Below, piece after piece: positions 55,135 to 64,000 of a DNA stretch of 64,000 nt. Each line of letters starts with the position of its first letter. Position 1 is the stretch's first letter. A program made the position numbers and the translations under genes. The DNA comes from Pseudomonas sp. Teo4. Its GTDB lineage: Bacteria > Pseudomonadota > Gammaproteobacteria > Pseudomonadales > Pseudomonadaceae. The stretch is from assembly GCF_034387475.1 (NCBI RefSeq), contig NZ_JAXCIL010000005.1, positions 1-64,000 on the forward strand, written 5' to 3'. Below the pieces are notes generated by a model. That model did no database searches, was not told the DNA's origin, and saw only the letters and a program-made list of their open reading frames with translations.

Positions 55135-56511
55135 TCAGATGCCGCCAGCAGTGAGTTTTTCCGGGTCCAGCAACGCTTCGAGCTGATCGCGCGACAGGTC
55201 GGTGTGCTCCAGCGCTACGTCGATGATCGGGCGCCCCTGCTTGTAGGCGGTCTTGGCGATCTCGGCGGCCTTGAGGTAGCCGATGATCGGGTTCAGCGCG
55301 GTCACCAGGATCGGGTTGCGCGCCAGGGCTTCCTTGAGCTTGCCTTCGTTGACCTTGAAGCTGGCGATGGCCTTGTCAGCCAGCAGGCGGCTGGCATTGG
55401 CCATCAGCTCGATGCTTTCCAGCAAGTTGCGGGCAATCACCGGCAACATCACGTTCAACTCGAAGTTGCCCGACTGCCCTGCCACGGCGATGGTCGCGTC
55501 GTTACCGATCACCTGGGCGGCAACCATGGCGGTGGCCTCAGGGATGACCGGGTTGACCTTGCCCGGCATGATCGACGAACCGGGCTGCAGGCCTTGCAGC
55601 TCGATTTCACCAAGGCCAGCCAGCGGACCAGAGTTCATCCAGCGCAGGTCGTTGGCGATTTTCATCAACGCGACGGCGGTGGTCTTGAGCTGGCCGGACA
55701 GCGCCACGGCGGTGTCCTGGGAGCCGATCAGCGCGAACAGGTTCTGGCCAGGGGTGAACTCGACCTGGGTCAGGCCACTCAACTGGCGGGCGAAGCCGGC
55801 GGCGAACTGCGGGTGTGCGTTGATCCCGGTACCGACGGCCGTGCCGCCCTGGGCCAAGGCCTGCAGGCTCGGCAAGGTCGCCTCGATATGCGCCAACGCG
55901 CCCTTGATCTGCGCCGCCCAGCCATCGAGTACCTGGCTCATGCGCACTGGCATGGCATCCATCAGGTGGGTTCGGCCGGTCTTGACGTACTGATGCACCT
56001 GAACCGACTTGGCTTCGATCACCTGCACCAGGTGCCGCAGAGCCGGCAACAGTTGCTCATGCAACGCCAAGGCAGCACTGACGTGGATGGTGGTAGGGAT
56101 AATGTCGTTGCTGCTCTGGCCGCAGTTGACGTGGTCGTTGGCATTGACCGGCTCACCGAGCACGCGGCTGGCAAGGGTGGCGATCACCTCGTTGGCATTC
56201 ATGTTCGAGCTGGTGCCGGAGCCGGTCTGGTACACATCCACCGGGAAATGCTGGATGAAGTCACCTGCCAGCAGTTGCTCGACTGCCTTGACGATGGCCT
56301 GGCCCTGGGCGGCGGAGAGTTGCTCCAGCTCGATGTTGGCCTTGGCCGCCGCCGCCTTGGCCAGCAGCAGTGCGCGGATGAACTGGGCCGGCATGCGCTG
56401 GCCGCTGATCGGGAAGTTGTCGACCGCGCGCTGGGTCTGGGCACCGTACAGGGCCTGGGCCGGCACCTGAAGTTCGCCCATGCTGTCACGCTCGATACGG
56501 GTATCACTCAT
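55135..56511 (-). CDS. fumC: Class II fumarase FumC
   Basis: Iron-independent fumarate hydratase of the TCA cycle. 458 aa; fumarase/aspartase signature GSSIMPGKVNP is intact. Under iron shortage it replaces the Fe-S class I enzyme. ATG 56511 overlaps the fagA stop by 8 bases; AAGGA upstream. Confidence 0.96.
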   Translation of the reverse strand: MSDTRIERDSMGELQVPAQALYGAQTQRAVDNFPISGQRMPAQFIRALLLAKAAAAKANIELEQLSAAQGQAIVKAVEQLLAGDFIQHFPVDVYQTGSGTSSNMNANEVIATLASRVLGEPVNANDHVNCGQSSNDIIPTTIHVSAALALHEQLLPALRHLVQVIEAKSVQVHQYVKTGRTHLMDAMPVRMSQVLDGWAAQIKGALAHIEATLPSLQALAQGGTAVGTGINAHPQFAAGFARQLSGLTQVEFTPGQNLFALIGSQDTAVALSGQLKTTAVALMKIANDLRWMNSGPLAGLGEIELQGLQPGSSIMPGKVNPVIPEATAMVAAQVIGNDATIAVAGQSGNFELNVMLPVIARNLLESIELMANASRLLADKAIASFKVNEGKLKEALARNPILVTALNPIIGYLKAAEIAKTAYKQGRPIIDVALEHTDLSRDQLEALLDPEKLTAGGI

Positions 56512-56905
56512 CTTCAAATCCTTGCATCAGTTCATCGGGAGAAATCGAAGGCAGCAGCACGCAGTTCGCCAATTGCAGGGCGTAGGGCTGCCAGCGTTGG
56601 TTCTGTTCGCGGCGATCGAGGTTGCGCAGGTCCAGCAGTGGGCGCCAGGCCTGATCCAGGCACAGGCAGCGCCAATGCCAAGGCAGCATGCGGTCGCAAG
56701 CGGTATCCAGCAGCAGGCGGAAGGACGTCAACGCCACCGTCCAGGGCGACGTTTCGGTGCAGCACACCAGGTACCGGCCTTCGGCCAGGTAGTGCTCGAT
56801 CAGACGTGGCTCATCGGGTTCCAGGGCGCAACGAATGCGTCGGCTGAGCCAGCGCCAGTTTTCCAGGTAGGGCAGTTCGCGGAGGACGGGTTTCATGAAC
56901 ATCAT
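56504..56905 (-). CDS. fagA: Fur-associated protein FagA-like
   Basis: A 133-aa soluble protein, first gene of the Fur-regulated operon, matching FagA of P. aeruginosa by place. Trp-rich N-terminus (LENWRWLSRRIRCALEP) and several Cys (YLVCCTETSPW, HWRCLCLDQAW). Function unknown. Start may be 56905, 56902 or 56896; none has a clear ribosome site. Confidence 0.82.
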   Translation of the reverse strand: MMFMKPVLRELPYLENWRWLSRRIRCALEPDEPRLIEHYLAEGRYLVCCTETSPWTVALTSFRLLLDTACDRMLPWHWRCLCLDQAWRPLLDLRNLDRREQNQRWQPYALQLANCVLLPSISPDELMQGFEDE

Positions 56906-56918
56906 CGCCGGGTGACTG

Positions 56919-56961
56919 GATAATGATATTCATTATTAGGTGATAAATAGAATCACTTCAA
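56919..56961 (-). promoter_or_regulatory. Fur box and promoter of fagA-fumC-orfX-sodA
   Basis: GATAATGATATTCATTATT (56919-56937) matches the 19-bp Fur consensus at 17 positions. On the minus strand TTGAAG (56961-56956), 17 bp, TAATAA (56938-56933) forms a sigma-70 promoter whose -10 lies under the box. This explains iron repression of the operon. Confidence 0.92.
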
Positions 56962-57006
56962 GATATCAGCGACAAAAGTCGGACGCTCAGGCGTGGGGGC
57001 GCGCAC

Positions 57007-57034
57007 AAAAAACCCGGCGCGAGGGCCGGGTTTT
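57007..57034 (-). terminator. Terminator of pmbA
   Basis: AAAACCCGGC (57009-57018) with GCCGGGTTTT (57025-57034). On the minus strand it ends in six T, so it stops pmbA; on the plus strand it has four T. Confidence 0.88.
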
Positions 57035-57093
57035 CGACTTCACTGGGCGTTTTCCTGTGCCTGTACTGGCCCTATCGCCGGTACAGGTGGTAA

Positions 57094-58440
57094 TCAGCTA
57101 CCGGCGACCGTCATTCGCTCGATCAGCACCGAGCCTGTGTGAATATTGCTGCGGGTTTCAAGATCGCTACCAATCGCGACAATCTGCTGGAACATGTCCT
57201 TCATGTTGCCGGCAATGGTCACTTCCTGCACCGCGTGCTGGATCTCGCCATTCTCGACCCAGAAACCGGCTGCGCCGCGCGAGTAGTCGCCGGTCACCAT
57301 GTTCAGCCCATGGCCCATCAACTCGGTCACCAGCAGGCCACGGCCCATGCGACGGATCAGCGCCGCCTGGTCCTCGACGCCATGGGTCACGTACAGGTTG
57401 TGCACGCCCCCGGCGTTGGCCGTGCTCGGCAGGCCCAGCTTGCGGCCGGAATAGGTACCCAGCAGGTAAGACACAAGCTCACCTTTGTCGACGAACGGTT
57501 TGGCATAGGTGGCCAGACCGTCGCCGTCGAACGCTGCGCTACCCAGGGCCCGTGGAATGTGTGGACGTTCGTCGAGGGTCAGCCAGGTCGGGAACAGGCG
57601 CTGCCCCAAGGCACCGTCGAGGAACGACGACTTGCGGTACAGGTTGCCGCCGGAAATGGCCGAGAGGAAGCTGCCGAACAGGCCACCGGCCAGTTCGGCG
57701 GAAAACAGCACCGGCACCTCGCAGGTCGGTACCGGCCGCGCACCGAGGCGGCTGGCAGCACGCTGGGCGGCTCGCACGCCGATGCTGCGCGGATCGGCCA
57801 GCAGGTTGCCCTGGCGATTCACGTCGTACCAGTAGTCACGCTGCATCTGCCCTTCGCCCTCGGCGATCATCACGCAGCTCAGGCTGTGCCGGGTGGACGC
57901 GTAGCCGCCGATGAAACCATGGCTGTTGCCGTATACCCGGCAGCCCTGGTGGGTATTGAGGGTGGTGCCATCGGCATTGAGAATGCGCGTGTCGGCGTCG
58001 AACGCCGCCGCCTCGCAGGTCAACGCCATTTCGATGGCTTTCTCCGGCTCGATGTCCCAGTCATGGTAGAGATCCAGATCCGGGATTTCGCGCGCCATCA
58101 GCGCCGCATCGGCCAGGCCGGAGCACTCGTCCTCAGAGGTGTGCTTGGCAATGGCCAAGGCTGCCGCCACGGTCTCGCGGATCGCATCCTGGCCGCTGGC
58201 CGACGTGCTGGCCGAGCCCTTGCGCTGGCCGACGTAGAGGGTGATGCCAAAGCCTTGGTCACGGTTGAACTCGACCGTTTCCACTTCACGCTGGCGCACG
58301 CTGGTGGACAACCCCTGCTCCAGTGACACGGCAACTTCGCAGGCACTGGCACCCTGGCGCCGCGCCTCGGCGATGATCGCTTCGACCTGCTCCTGCAACG
58401 CCGGCAGGTTCTTGGGGCCTACGCTCTGGACTGCACTCAT
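57094..58440 (-). CDS. pmbA: Metalloprotease subunit PmbA/TldE
   Basis: Partner of TldD in the heterodimeric protease that trims peptides such as microcin B17 and CcdA in E. coli. 448 aa; lacks the HExxxH zinc motif, as expected for the TldE half. TldD is encoded 1.9 kb away on the same strand, separated by the opposite-strand yjgA. Confidence 0.94.
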   Translation of the reverse strand: MSAVQSVGPKNLPALQEQVEAIIAEARRQGASACEVAVSLEQGLSTSVRQREVETVEFNRDQGFGITLYVGQRKGSASTSASGQDAIRETVAAALAIAKHTSEDECSGLADAALMAREIPDLDLYHDWDIEPEKAIEMALTCEAAAFDADTRILNADGTTLNTHQGCRVYGNSHGFIGGYASTRHSLSCVMIAEGEGQMQRDYWYDVNRQGNLLADPRSIGVRAAQRAASRLGARPVPTCEVPVLFSAELAGGLFGSFLSAISGGNLYRKSSFLDGALGQRLFPTWLTLDERPHIPRALGSAAFDGDGLATYAKPFVDKGELVSYLLGTYSGRKLGLPSTANAGGVHNLYVTHGVEDQAALIRRMGRGLLVTELMGHGLNMVTGDYSRGAAGFWVENGEIQHAVQEVTIAGNMKDMFQQIVAIGSDLETRSNIHTGSVLIERMTVAGS

Positions 58441-58548
58441 GGTTTTCTCCACTCAAATTCTGCGTTCGGCAAAGGTCATTCTACGACCGGGCCGGACAAG
58501 CGGCCCCCGACTGGTTATCATGGCGGCGATTTCTAGCGGACTGCCACC

Positions 58549-59070
58549 ATGGTTGATTCAAACGACGACGCCTTCGACGGCGAAAAAAGCAAAACCCAGA
58601 TCAAGCGTGAACTGCATGCGCTGGTCGAACTCGGCGAGCGCCTCACCACGCTCAAGGCCGATACCCTGGCGCGCCTGCCATTGACCGACGAGTTGCGCAA
58701 AGCCCTGGCCGAAGCCAGCAAGCACACTGCGCACGGCGCCCGCAAACGCCACATGTCGTTCGTCGGCAAGCTGATGCGCGTACAAGACCTGGACGCCATC
58801 CATGCCTTGCTTGAGCAGATGGACAGCTCGACCCGTCAGTACAACGAACGCTTCCACAGCCTCGAGCGCTGGCGCGATCGCCTGATCGACGGGAACGACG
58901 AAGACCTGGAACGCTTCGTCAACGAGTACCCCGAAACCGACCGTCAGCAACTGCGCTCGCTGGTCCGTCACGCCCAGCACGAGAAGGCTCGCAACAAGCC
59001 GCCTGCCGCTGCGCGTAAAGTGTTCAAGTACATCCGCGACCTCGACGAGGTCCACCGCGGATTGCGTTGA
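58549..59070 (+). CDS. darP: Ribosome biogenesis factor YjgA/DarP
   Basis: A 173-aa helical protein that associates with 50S precursors and helps late large-subunit assembly in E. coli. Family features are the acidic start, SKTQIKREL and the helical [12 protein letters not shown] segment. Divergent from pmbA, convergent with tldD. Confidence 0.92.
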   Translation: MVDSNDDAFDGEKSKTQIKRELHALVELGERLTTLKADTLARLPLTDELRKALAEASKHTAHGARKRHMSFVGKLMRVQDLDAIHALLEQMDSSTRQYNERFHSLERWRDRLIDGNDEDLERFVNEYPETDRQQLRSLVRHAQHEKARNKPPAAARKVFKYIRDLDEVHRGLR

Positions 59071-59075
59071 GTCCG

Positions 59076-59098
59076 TTGGGGCCGCTCAGCGGCCCCAA
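59076..59098. terminator. Hairpin between yjgA and tldD
   Basis: TTGGGGCCGCT and AGCGGCCCCAA, perfect arms around one base. No T-run. Probably a bidirectional terminator of the two convergent genes. Confidence 0.65.
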
Positions 59099-59104
59099 GT
59101 TCCT

Positions 59105-60544
59105 TCACGCGCCCGTACCACCCACGGTAATCGCATCCAGCTTCAAGGTCGGCTGCCCAACTCCCACCGGTACCGACTGTCCATCCTTGCCACAGGTGCC
59201 CACACCACTGTCCAGGGCCAGGTCGTTACCGACCATCGACACCCGGCTCATCGCCTCAGGTCCGTTACCAATCAGTGTCGCACCCTTGACCGGCGCGGTG
59301 ATCTTGCCGTCCTCGATCAGGTAAGCCTCGCTGGTGGAGAACACGAACTTGCCGCTGGTGATGTCCACCTGCCCGCCGCCCAGGTTGGCGCAGTAGATGC
59401 CCTTCTTCACCGACGCGATGATTTCCTGCGGGTCGCTTTCGCCAGCACGCATGTAGGTGTTGGTCATGCGCGGCATCGGCAGGTGCGCATAGGATTCACG
59501 GCGGCCGTTGCCAGTCACCGCCATGCCCATCAGGCGCGCGTTGAGCTTGTCCTGCATGTAGCCCTTGAGCACCCCGTTCTCGATCAGTGTGGTGCATTCG
59601 GTTGGCGTGCCTTCGTCATCGACGCTCAGCGAACCACGGCGGCCTTCGAGGGTGCCATCGTCGACGATGGTGCACAGGCTCGACGCGACCTTCTCGCCGA
59701 TACGGCCGCTGAAGGCCGAACTGCCCTTGCGGTTGAAGTCACCTTCCAGACCGTGGCCGACGGCTTCATGCAGCAGCACGCCCGACCAGCCGGAACCCAG
59801 CACAACCGGCAAAGTACCTGCCGGCGCGGGGATGGCCTCGAGGTTGACCAACGCCTGGCGCAAGGCTTCACGGGCATAGCCCATGACTCGATCTTCGGTG
59901 AAGAAGCGATAGTCGGTGCGCCCGCCGCCACCCTGCCCGCCGCGTTCGCGACGGCCATTCTGCTCGACGATGACACTGACGTTGAAACGCACCAGCGGGC
60001 GTACATCCGCCGCCAGGCTGCCATCTGCCGCTGCGATGAGAATTCGCTCCCAGACCCCGGCCATGCTCACACTGACCTGCTGGATACGCGAGTCCAAGGC
60101 CCGGGTGGCGGCGTCGACACGCTTGAGCAAGTCGACTTTTTCAGCCCGGCTCAGCACATCCAGCGGGTTGTCTGGCGCATACAGGGCCGTCACATCCTGG
60201 CTGCGGAAGGCCTGCACCTTGCCGTTCTGCCCGGCGCGGGAAATGGAACGGGCGGCACGCGCCGCCGAGTTCAGGGCTTCGAGGTTGATCGCATTGCTGT
60301 AGGCGAAGCCGGTTTTCTCACCAGACTGGGCTCGCACGCCCACGCCCTGGTCAAGGTTGAAGCTGCCTTCCTTGACGATGCCGTCCTCCAGCGCCCAGGT
60401 TTCCGAGATCTGGCCTTGGAAATACAAGTCGGCGGCGTCGATGCCGGGGCCTGCCAACTCACCCAGAACAGACTGCAGGCTGTCCAGGCTCAGGCCGCCC
60501 GGTGCCAGGAGCTGCTCGCTGACGGTGGATAACATCTGGCTCAT
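59105..60544 (-). CDS. tldD: Metalloprotease TldD
   Basis: Catalytic half of the TldD/TldE protease. 479 aa; zinc motif HEAVGH at 259-264 in [16 protein letters not shown] 60544 with CGGAG upstream, two bases after the hydrolase stop, so translated together with it. Confidence 0.95.
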   Translation of the reverse strand: MSQMLSTVSEQLLAPGGLSLDSLQSVLGELAGPGIDAADLYFQGQISETWALEDGIVKEGSFNLDQGVGVRAQSGEKTGFAYSNAINLEALNSAARAARSISRAGQNGKVQAFRSQDVTALYAPDNPLDVLSRAEKVDLLKRVDAATRALDSRIQQVSVSMAGVWERILIAAADGSLAADVRPLVRFNVSVIVEQNGRRERGGQGGGGRTDYRFFTEDRVMGYAREALRQALVNLEAIPAPAGTLPVVLGSGWSGVLLHEAVGHGLEGDFNRKGSSAFSGRIGEKVASSLCTIVDDGTLEGRRGSLSVDDEGTPTECTTLIENGVLKGYMQDKLNARLMGMAVTGNGRRESYAHLPMPRMTNTYMRAGESDPQEIIASVKKGIYCANLGGGQVDITSGKFVFSTSEAYLIEDGKITAPVKGATLIGNGPEAMSRVSMVGNDLALDSGVGTCGKDGQSVPVGVGQPTLKLDAITVGGTGA

Positions 60545-60546
60545 AG

Positions 60547-61398
60547 TCACTCCGAGGTGTGCGCAGGCCGCAAAGCGTCCTGCGAGAAAAAGCGCCGGTG
60601 CAAGGCAACCGGCATGCGCGCCCGAATGGACGCTTGTTCATCAGTGTCGCGCTCGGCCAGCAGTACTGCCTCGCCTCGCGCCTGTTCTGCAACGACTCGC
60701 CCCCAGGGGTCGATGATCGCCGCATGGCCATGGGTTTCCCTTGGCCCTGGATGGATTCCGCCCTGAGCAGCGGCCAGCACGTAGCACTGGGTCTCGATGG
60801 CTCGGGCACGAATCAGCACTTCCCAATGGGCTGCCCCGGTCACCGCGGTGAAAGCCGCCGGTGCCGTGATCAGTTCCGCGCCAGCGCCCCGCAATTCACT
60901 GTACAGCTCGGGAAAGCGCAGGTCGTAGCAAACGCTAAGCCCGACACGCCCTACCGGCGTATCGGCCACCACTACCCGTGCACCGTGCGCGTAGTCATCG
61001 GACTCGCGATAGCGACCACGGTTGTCGGCCACGTCGACATCGAACAGGTGCAGCTTGTCGTAACGCGCCACCACCTCGCCATGTTCGTCGACCAACAACG
61101 AGCAGGCATGCGCCTTGGCGTCGGGCTGACCGGCGGGCGGCAACGGTAAGGTGCCAGCAACTATCCATAACTTGAGGTCACGGGCGGTACGTTTCAACCA
61201 CGGCAGGATCGGCCCGTCACCCAACGCCTCTGCCCGGCCGATGGCCGCGGCATCCTTGCGCCCCATGGCCGCGAAGTTTTCCGGCAGTACAGCGAGCCGC
61301 GCGCCTCCAAAGGCTGCCTGTTCGAGCAGCGCCCCGGCACGTTGCAGGTTGGCCAGTACATCGTCCTGGCTGACCATCTGGATCACCGCTGCCTTCAT
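60547..61398 (-). CDS. Carbon-nitrogen hydrolase, nitrilase (NIT) family
   Basis: A 283-aa cytoplasmic amidase-type enzyme. The catalytic triad is visible: Glu40 (VLPENFA), Lys115 (YDKLHLFD) and Cys157 ([12 protein letters not shown]). Bacterial NIT relatives clear deaminated glutathione; this is the most likely role here by family, not proven by context. ATG 61398 with CAGGAG. Lies between yhdP and tldD as in P. aeruginosa. Confidence 0.88.
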   Translation of the reverse strand: MKAAVIQMVSQDDVLANLQRAGALLEQAAFGGARLAVLPENFAAMGRKDAAAIGRAEALGDGPILPWLKRTARDLKLWIVAGTLPLPPAGQPDAKAHACSLLVDEHGEVVARYDKLHLFDVDVADNRGRYRESDDYAHGARVVVADTPVGRVGLSVCYDLRFPELYSELRGAGAELITAPAAFTAVTGAAHWEVLIRARAIETQCYVLAAAQGGIHPGPRETHGHAAIIDPWGRVVAEQARGEAVLLAERDTDEQASIRARMPVALHRRFFSQDALRPAHTSE

Positions 61399-61416
61399 GG
61401 GCACTCCTGAGGCTAC

Positions 61417-64000
61417 TTATTTGTTGAAAGGTTTCACAAATGTGATTCTAGGCTCTTTCCACGGCCCCTCGACGCGGTAATGCACGCTGGCGAAGCGCGA
61501 CACGCGGTCACCGATCAGCCGATCGACCAGGAACAGTGCCCCACCAACGGCTGGTGCACCGACAATCAGGGCCGCCAGAGGCAGGTTGTTGGTGACTGGC
61601 AGCGTCACTTGCAGGTTGGCATCGACCCGGTCACGGACCATGTCCAGGGTACCGTCGAGCTCGAAGTTGCTCGATGGTCCGGTCACGGTAATCGGCTCGC
61701 GGGTGACATACACGCCATCGCTGGCCACCAGCAGGCCCTTGACCCGATCATAAGCCAAGCCCTTGTCGAACAGGTCGGAGAAGTCCAGGCGCAAGCGGCG
61801 GCCAATGGAGTTGAAGTTGAGCAGGCCGAATACGCGCAAGGCCTGAGCGCTGCCTTCCACTTCCACGAACTGGCCAGTGCGCAGCGCCGCATCCATGCTC
61901 CCCGAGAAGCGCTTGAGACCGACCCAGGCCGGCGAGCCGGGCCAGCGGCCATCGACATCCAGGCGGAAATCGCGACTGGTGACGGTAGGCGCGAAGCCCC
62001 AGGCCTTGAGCACATCGGCCAGGTTCTTGCCGTCCAGGCGCCCTTTGTACCAGCTGCTGCTGGCCCCTGGCAGGCCTTCCCAGCCGCCACTGCCGTCTAT
62101 GCGCAGCCCTTTGAAGTCGAGGTCGAGATCGCTGGCCGTCACCCCGCGGGCGGTCGGGCGCAGCTTGACCGCCGCGTTGCCGAACAAGTCGTCACCGCGG
62201 TAGAGCTTGTCGATGGTCAGGTCCAGGGCCGGGACCTTGCGAGGGTCGAAGTCGGCCAGGGGGTCGGGCCCTTCTTCGGCCTGGACTTGAGCCGGGTCGG
62301 CAGCGGGCAGACGCAAGGTCTGCAGGCGAACCGTCATGGGGGAGGCCTTGGCGTCCGGAACCCGTGCGTTACCGATGACTTCCTTGCTGTCCAGACGCAG
62401 GTCCCACGCAGGGCCGCCCCGGGCCAGGCGCACCACGGCCTGGTTCAAGTCCATGCCGAACGCTTTGAGCTTGCCGATGCTCAGGTCGACGCTCTGCAGG
62501 TTCTGTCGGGCGTTGCCACTGGGGTCATCACCGGCAAGACGGTTCATCTGCTCTTGCCAGGGCGCCAGGTCCAACGACTCCAGCCGGCCGCGTACACGCA
62601 AGCCCTGGCTGGCCGGCACCTGGGCATCGCCCGTGCCCAGCAGCAGTTCACCACGCCCCTGGGTCAGCTTGTCGGCAGGTGCGGCATAGGCAAAGCGCGC
62701 AAGGTCCGCATAGCTGGCATCGAAGCGCCGCTCCGCACCCTGCAGGTTCATGCTGAAACGGCTGTCTCGGGTGTCGGCCGCCGCTTTGCCGAACGGCGCG
62801 GGCAGGTCAACGACCAGTCCTTTGAGCGACGAGTTGACACTCAGGCTGTTGTCACGCTTGCCCAGATTGACCTGCAATTGATAAGGCACATCGCCCGACG
62901 CGGGTAGCGCCTGCTTGAACTGCAACCAGTCAGTCAGAGACTTGAGCGATACCTGACCGGTGGCGTTGATCCGGGTCTGCATCTGCCCTGGCTGGCCCTC
63001 GGCAACAATCTGTGCGGTCACCGGCTTGCCGAATGCCTGCAGGCTGATGCCCTTGCCGCTCAAGCCCTTGTCGAGGTCAAAACTGAAGTCGCCCTTGAGT
63101 CGGCTCAGGTCCAAGCTGGGTGGCGCCACCTTGAGGCGGGCGTCGGCTGTGGCGAAGTCCACCTGTACCTTGGGCGTTTCACCGCGGGCCAGAGGGATAT
63201 CGAGCTTGACCTTGCCATTGAGCGGCCCCTCGCCTTCCCATCCGGCAAAAATCTCACCCGTGCCGATGGGGGCTTCCTTGAGTATCTTCAAACCGTCGCC
63301 AAGGCTGCCATCAAAGTTGCCATCGAGGTACAGGTGACTGTGCTGGCCAGCGTCGACATGGGGAATATCGACATTGACGTCGCTCACCTTGGTATCGAGC
63401 AGCATGCCCTGTCTGGCCTTGATTCTTACGCCGCTGTCCTCGATCAATACATCCCCGGCGACCTGTTGAACCTGCGGCCAGCCGGGCTGGAAGTCCAGTG
63501 CCGCATCGCGGACCTTGAAGAACAGGCTGATGCTGCGCGCTTCCGCTGCCGCCCCGTGGTTCAGCGAACCCTGGTACTGGAAATACCCTTCATCCACGTT
63601 GCCCTTGACGATGGCGGTGCGCAACCACTCGTCGAGGGCCGGGCTGAGCACTTCAGGCAGGTACTTGGCGGTGTAGCGGCCATCGCCCTCGGTCAGGCCG
63701 ACGCGCAAGTCCATGTAGTCTTCGCGGCCTTCCTCGAACAGCAGCCGAATGAGGAAGTCACCGGCAATCTTGCCCTCCTCGCCCAACACCTTGAGGTAGG
63801 GGGCGACCAGGGTGAAGCCCTCCTTGTCGAGAGTCCAGGTGAGACGGGCGTTGGCCTTCTGGTAGTGCCAAGGTTTGGCGAAGATCGGATACAGATGCAG
63901 CATGAACGCATCGGTATCCAGCCGCAGCTCGCCGTGCCCAAGGTCACCGCTGATGCTGCCGGAGACATTACCGGCAGCAGGCGCGCCGTGGTAGGCGTCG
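61417..64000 (-). CDS. YhdP-family AsmA-like protein (5' end outside window)
   Basis: C-terminal part (about 860 codons seen) of a very large envelope protein of the YhdP/TIGR02099 type. The frame stays open to base 64000, so the start is missing. AsmA-like beta-rich repeats run throughout, with the C-terminal DUF block ANLQVTLPVTNNLPLAALI and VSRFASVHYRVEGPWKEP. In E. coli YhdP helps carry phospholipid to the outer membrane. 18 bp before the hydrolase gene, so cotranscribed. Confidence 0.88.
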   Translation of the reverse strand, partial: DAYHGAPAAGNVSGSISGDLGHGELRLDTDAFMLHLYPIFAKPWHYQKANARLTWTLDKEGFTLVAPYLKVLGEEGKIAGDFLIRLLFEEGREDYMDLRVGLTEGDGRYTAKYLPEVLSPALDEWLRTAIVKGNVDEGYFQYQGSLNHGAAAEARSISLFFKVRDAALDFQPGWPQVQQVAGDVLIEDSGVRIKARQGMLLDTKVSDVNVDIPHVDAGQHSHLYLDGNFDGSLGDGLKILKEAPIGTGEIFAGWEGEGPLNGKVKLDIPLARGETPKVQVDFATADARLKVAPPSLDLSRLKGDFSFDLDKGLSGKGISLQAFGKPVTAQIVAEGQPGQMQTRINATGQVSLKSLTDWLQFKQALPASGDVPYQLQVNLGKRDNSLSVNSSLKGLVVDLPAPFGKAAADTRDSRFSMNLQGAERRFDASYADLARFAYAAPADKLTQGRGELLLGTGDAQVPASQGLRVRGRLESLDLAPWQEQMNRLAGDDPSGNARQNLQSVDLSIGKLKAFGMDLNQAVVRLARGGPAWDLRLDSKEVIGNARVPDAKASPMTVRLQTLRLPAADPAQVQAEEGPDPLADFDPRKVPALDLTIDKLYRGDDLFGNAAVKLRPTARGVTASDLDLDFKGLRIDGSGGWEGLPGASSSWYKGRLDGKNLADVLKAWGFAPTVTSRDFRLDVDGRWPGSPAWVGLKRFSGSMDAALRTGQFVEVEGSAQALRVFGLLNFNSIGRRLRLDFSDLFDKGLAYDRVKGLLVASDGVYVTREPITVTGPSSNFELDGTLDMVRDRVDANLQVTLPVTNNLPLAALIVGAPAVGGALFLVDRLIGDRVSRFASVHYRVEGPWKEPRITFVKPFNK

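Overview
This window looks like core chromosome of a fluorescent pseudomonad of the Pseudomonas putida group. The reasons are the high-GC coding style, the gene order of the blocks (arcDABC, mla-murA-hisGDC, kdsD-kdsC-lptCAB-rpoN-hpf-ptsN-rapZ-ptsO, fagA-fumC-orfX-sodA, yhdP-nit-tldD/pmbA) and many P. putida-style REP palindromes between genes. No rRNA, tRNA, CRISPR array, prophage or complete insertion sequence was found.

Layout. 1-5.5 kb: a heme-uptake surface-signalling unit (FecI-type sigma factor behind a Fur box, FecR-type anti-sigma, TonB receptor with an N-terminal signalling domain), then a HemO-type heme oxygenase. 5.5-13.1 kb: a DUF454 membrane protein, two divergent ArcD-like antiporters and the arginine deiminase operon arcDABC with a small conserved protein. 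13.3-21.2 kb: a TyrR-family enhancer-binding protein (GcsR-like), TyrR-type boxes, a near-consensus sigma-54 promoter and gcvH-gcvP-sdaA-gcvT. 21.5-31.9 kb: cold-shock protein, RDD protein, lptFG divergent from pepA-holC-(121-aa protein)-valS, rlmF and an HU protein. 32.3-37.5 kb: ndpA/yejK, a GIY-YIG protein, an NTF2-like protein, a CynX-type transporter with its GntR-type regulator, and a lipoprotein of the phosphodiesterase/alkaline phosphatase superfamily. 37.5-45.6 kb (minus strand): mlaFEDCB, ibaG, murA, hisG, hisD, hisC. 45.8-52.8 kb (plus): Kdo synthesis and LPS export (kdsD, kdsC, lptC, lptA, lptB), then rpoN, hpf, ptsN, rapZ, ptsO. 53.1-57 kb (minus): Fur-controlled fagA-fumC-orfX-sodA and a ZIP transporter. 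57-64 kb: pmbA, yjgA/darP, tldD, a nitrilase-family hydrolase and the 5'-truncated end of a large YhdP-type protein.

How the genes work together. Iron sparing shows twice: Fur boxes overlap the promoters of the heme-signalling sigma factor and of the operon for iron-independent fumarase and Mn-type superoxide dismutase. Envelope biogenesis is concentrated here: LptFG and LptCAB export LPS, Mla maintains outer-membrane asymmetry, MurA starts peptidoglycan synthesis, KdsD/KdsC make Kdo. Sigma-54 (rpoN) lies in the same window as a probable sigma-54-dependent operon (gcv) and its activator.

The most unusual non-coding structure is a roughly 240-bp, near full-length imperfect palindrome. It is present twice in opposite orientation, each time between convergent genes, and the end of a third copy lies at base 1. 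Other points of interest are the cis-elements upstream of arcD, the TyrR-type boxes upstream of gcvH, and REP palindromes placed inside or immediately before operon genes.
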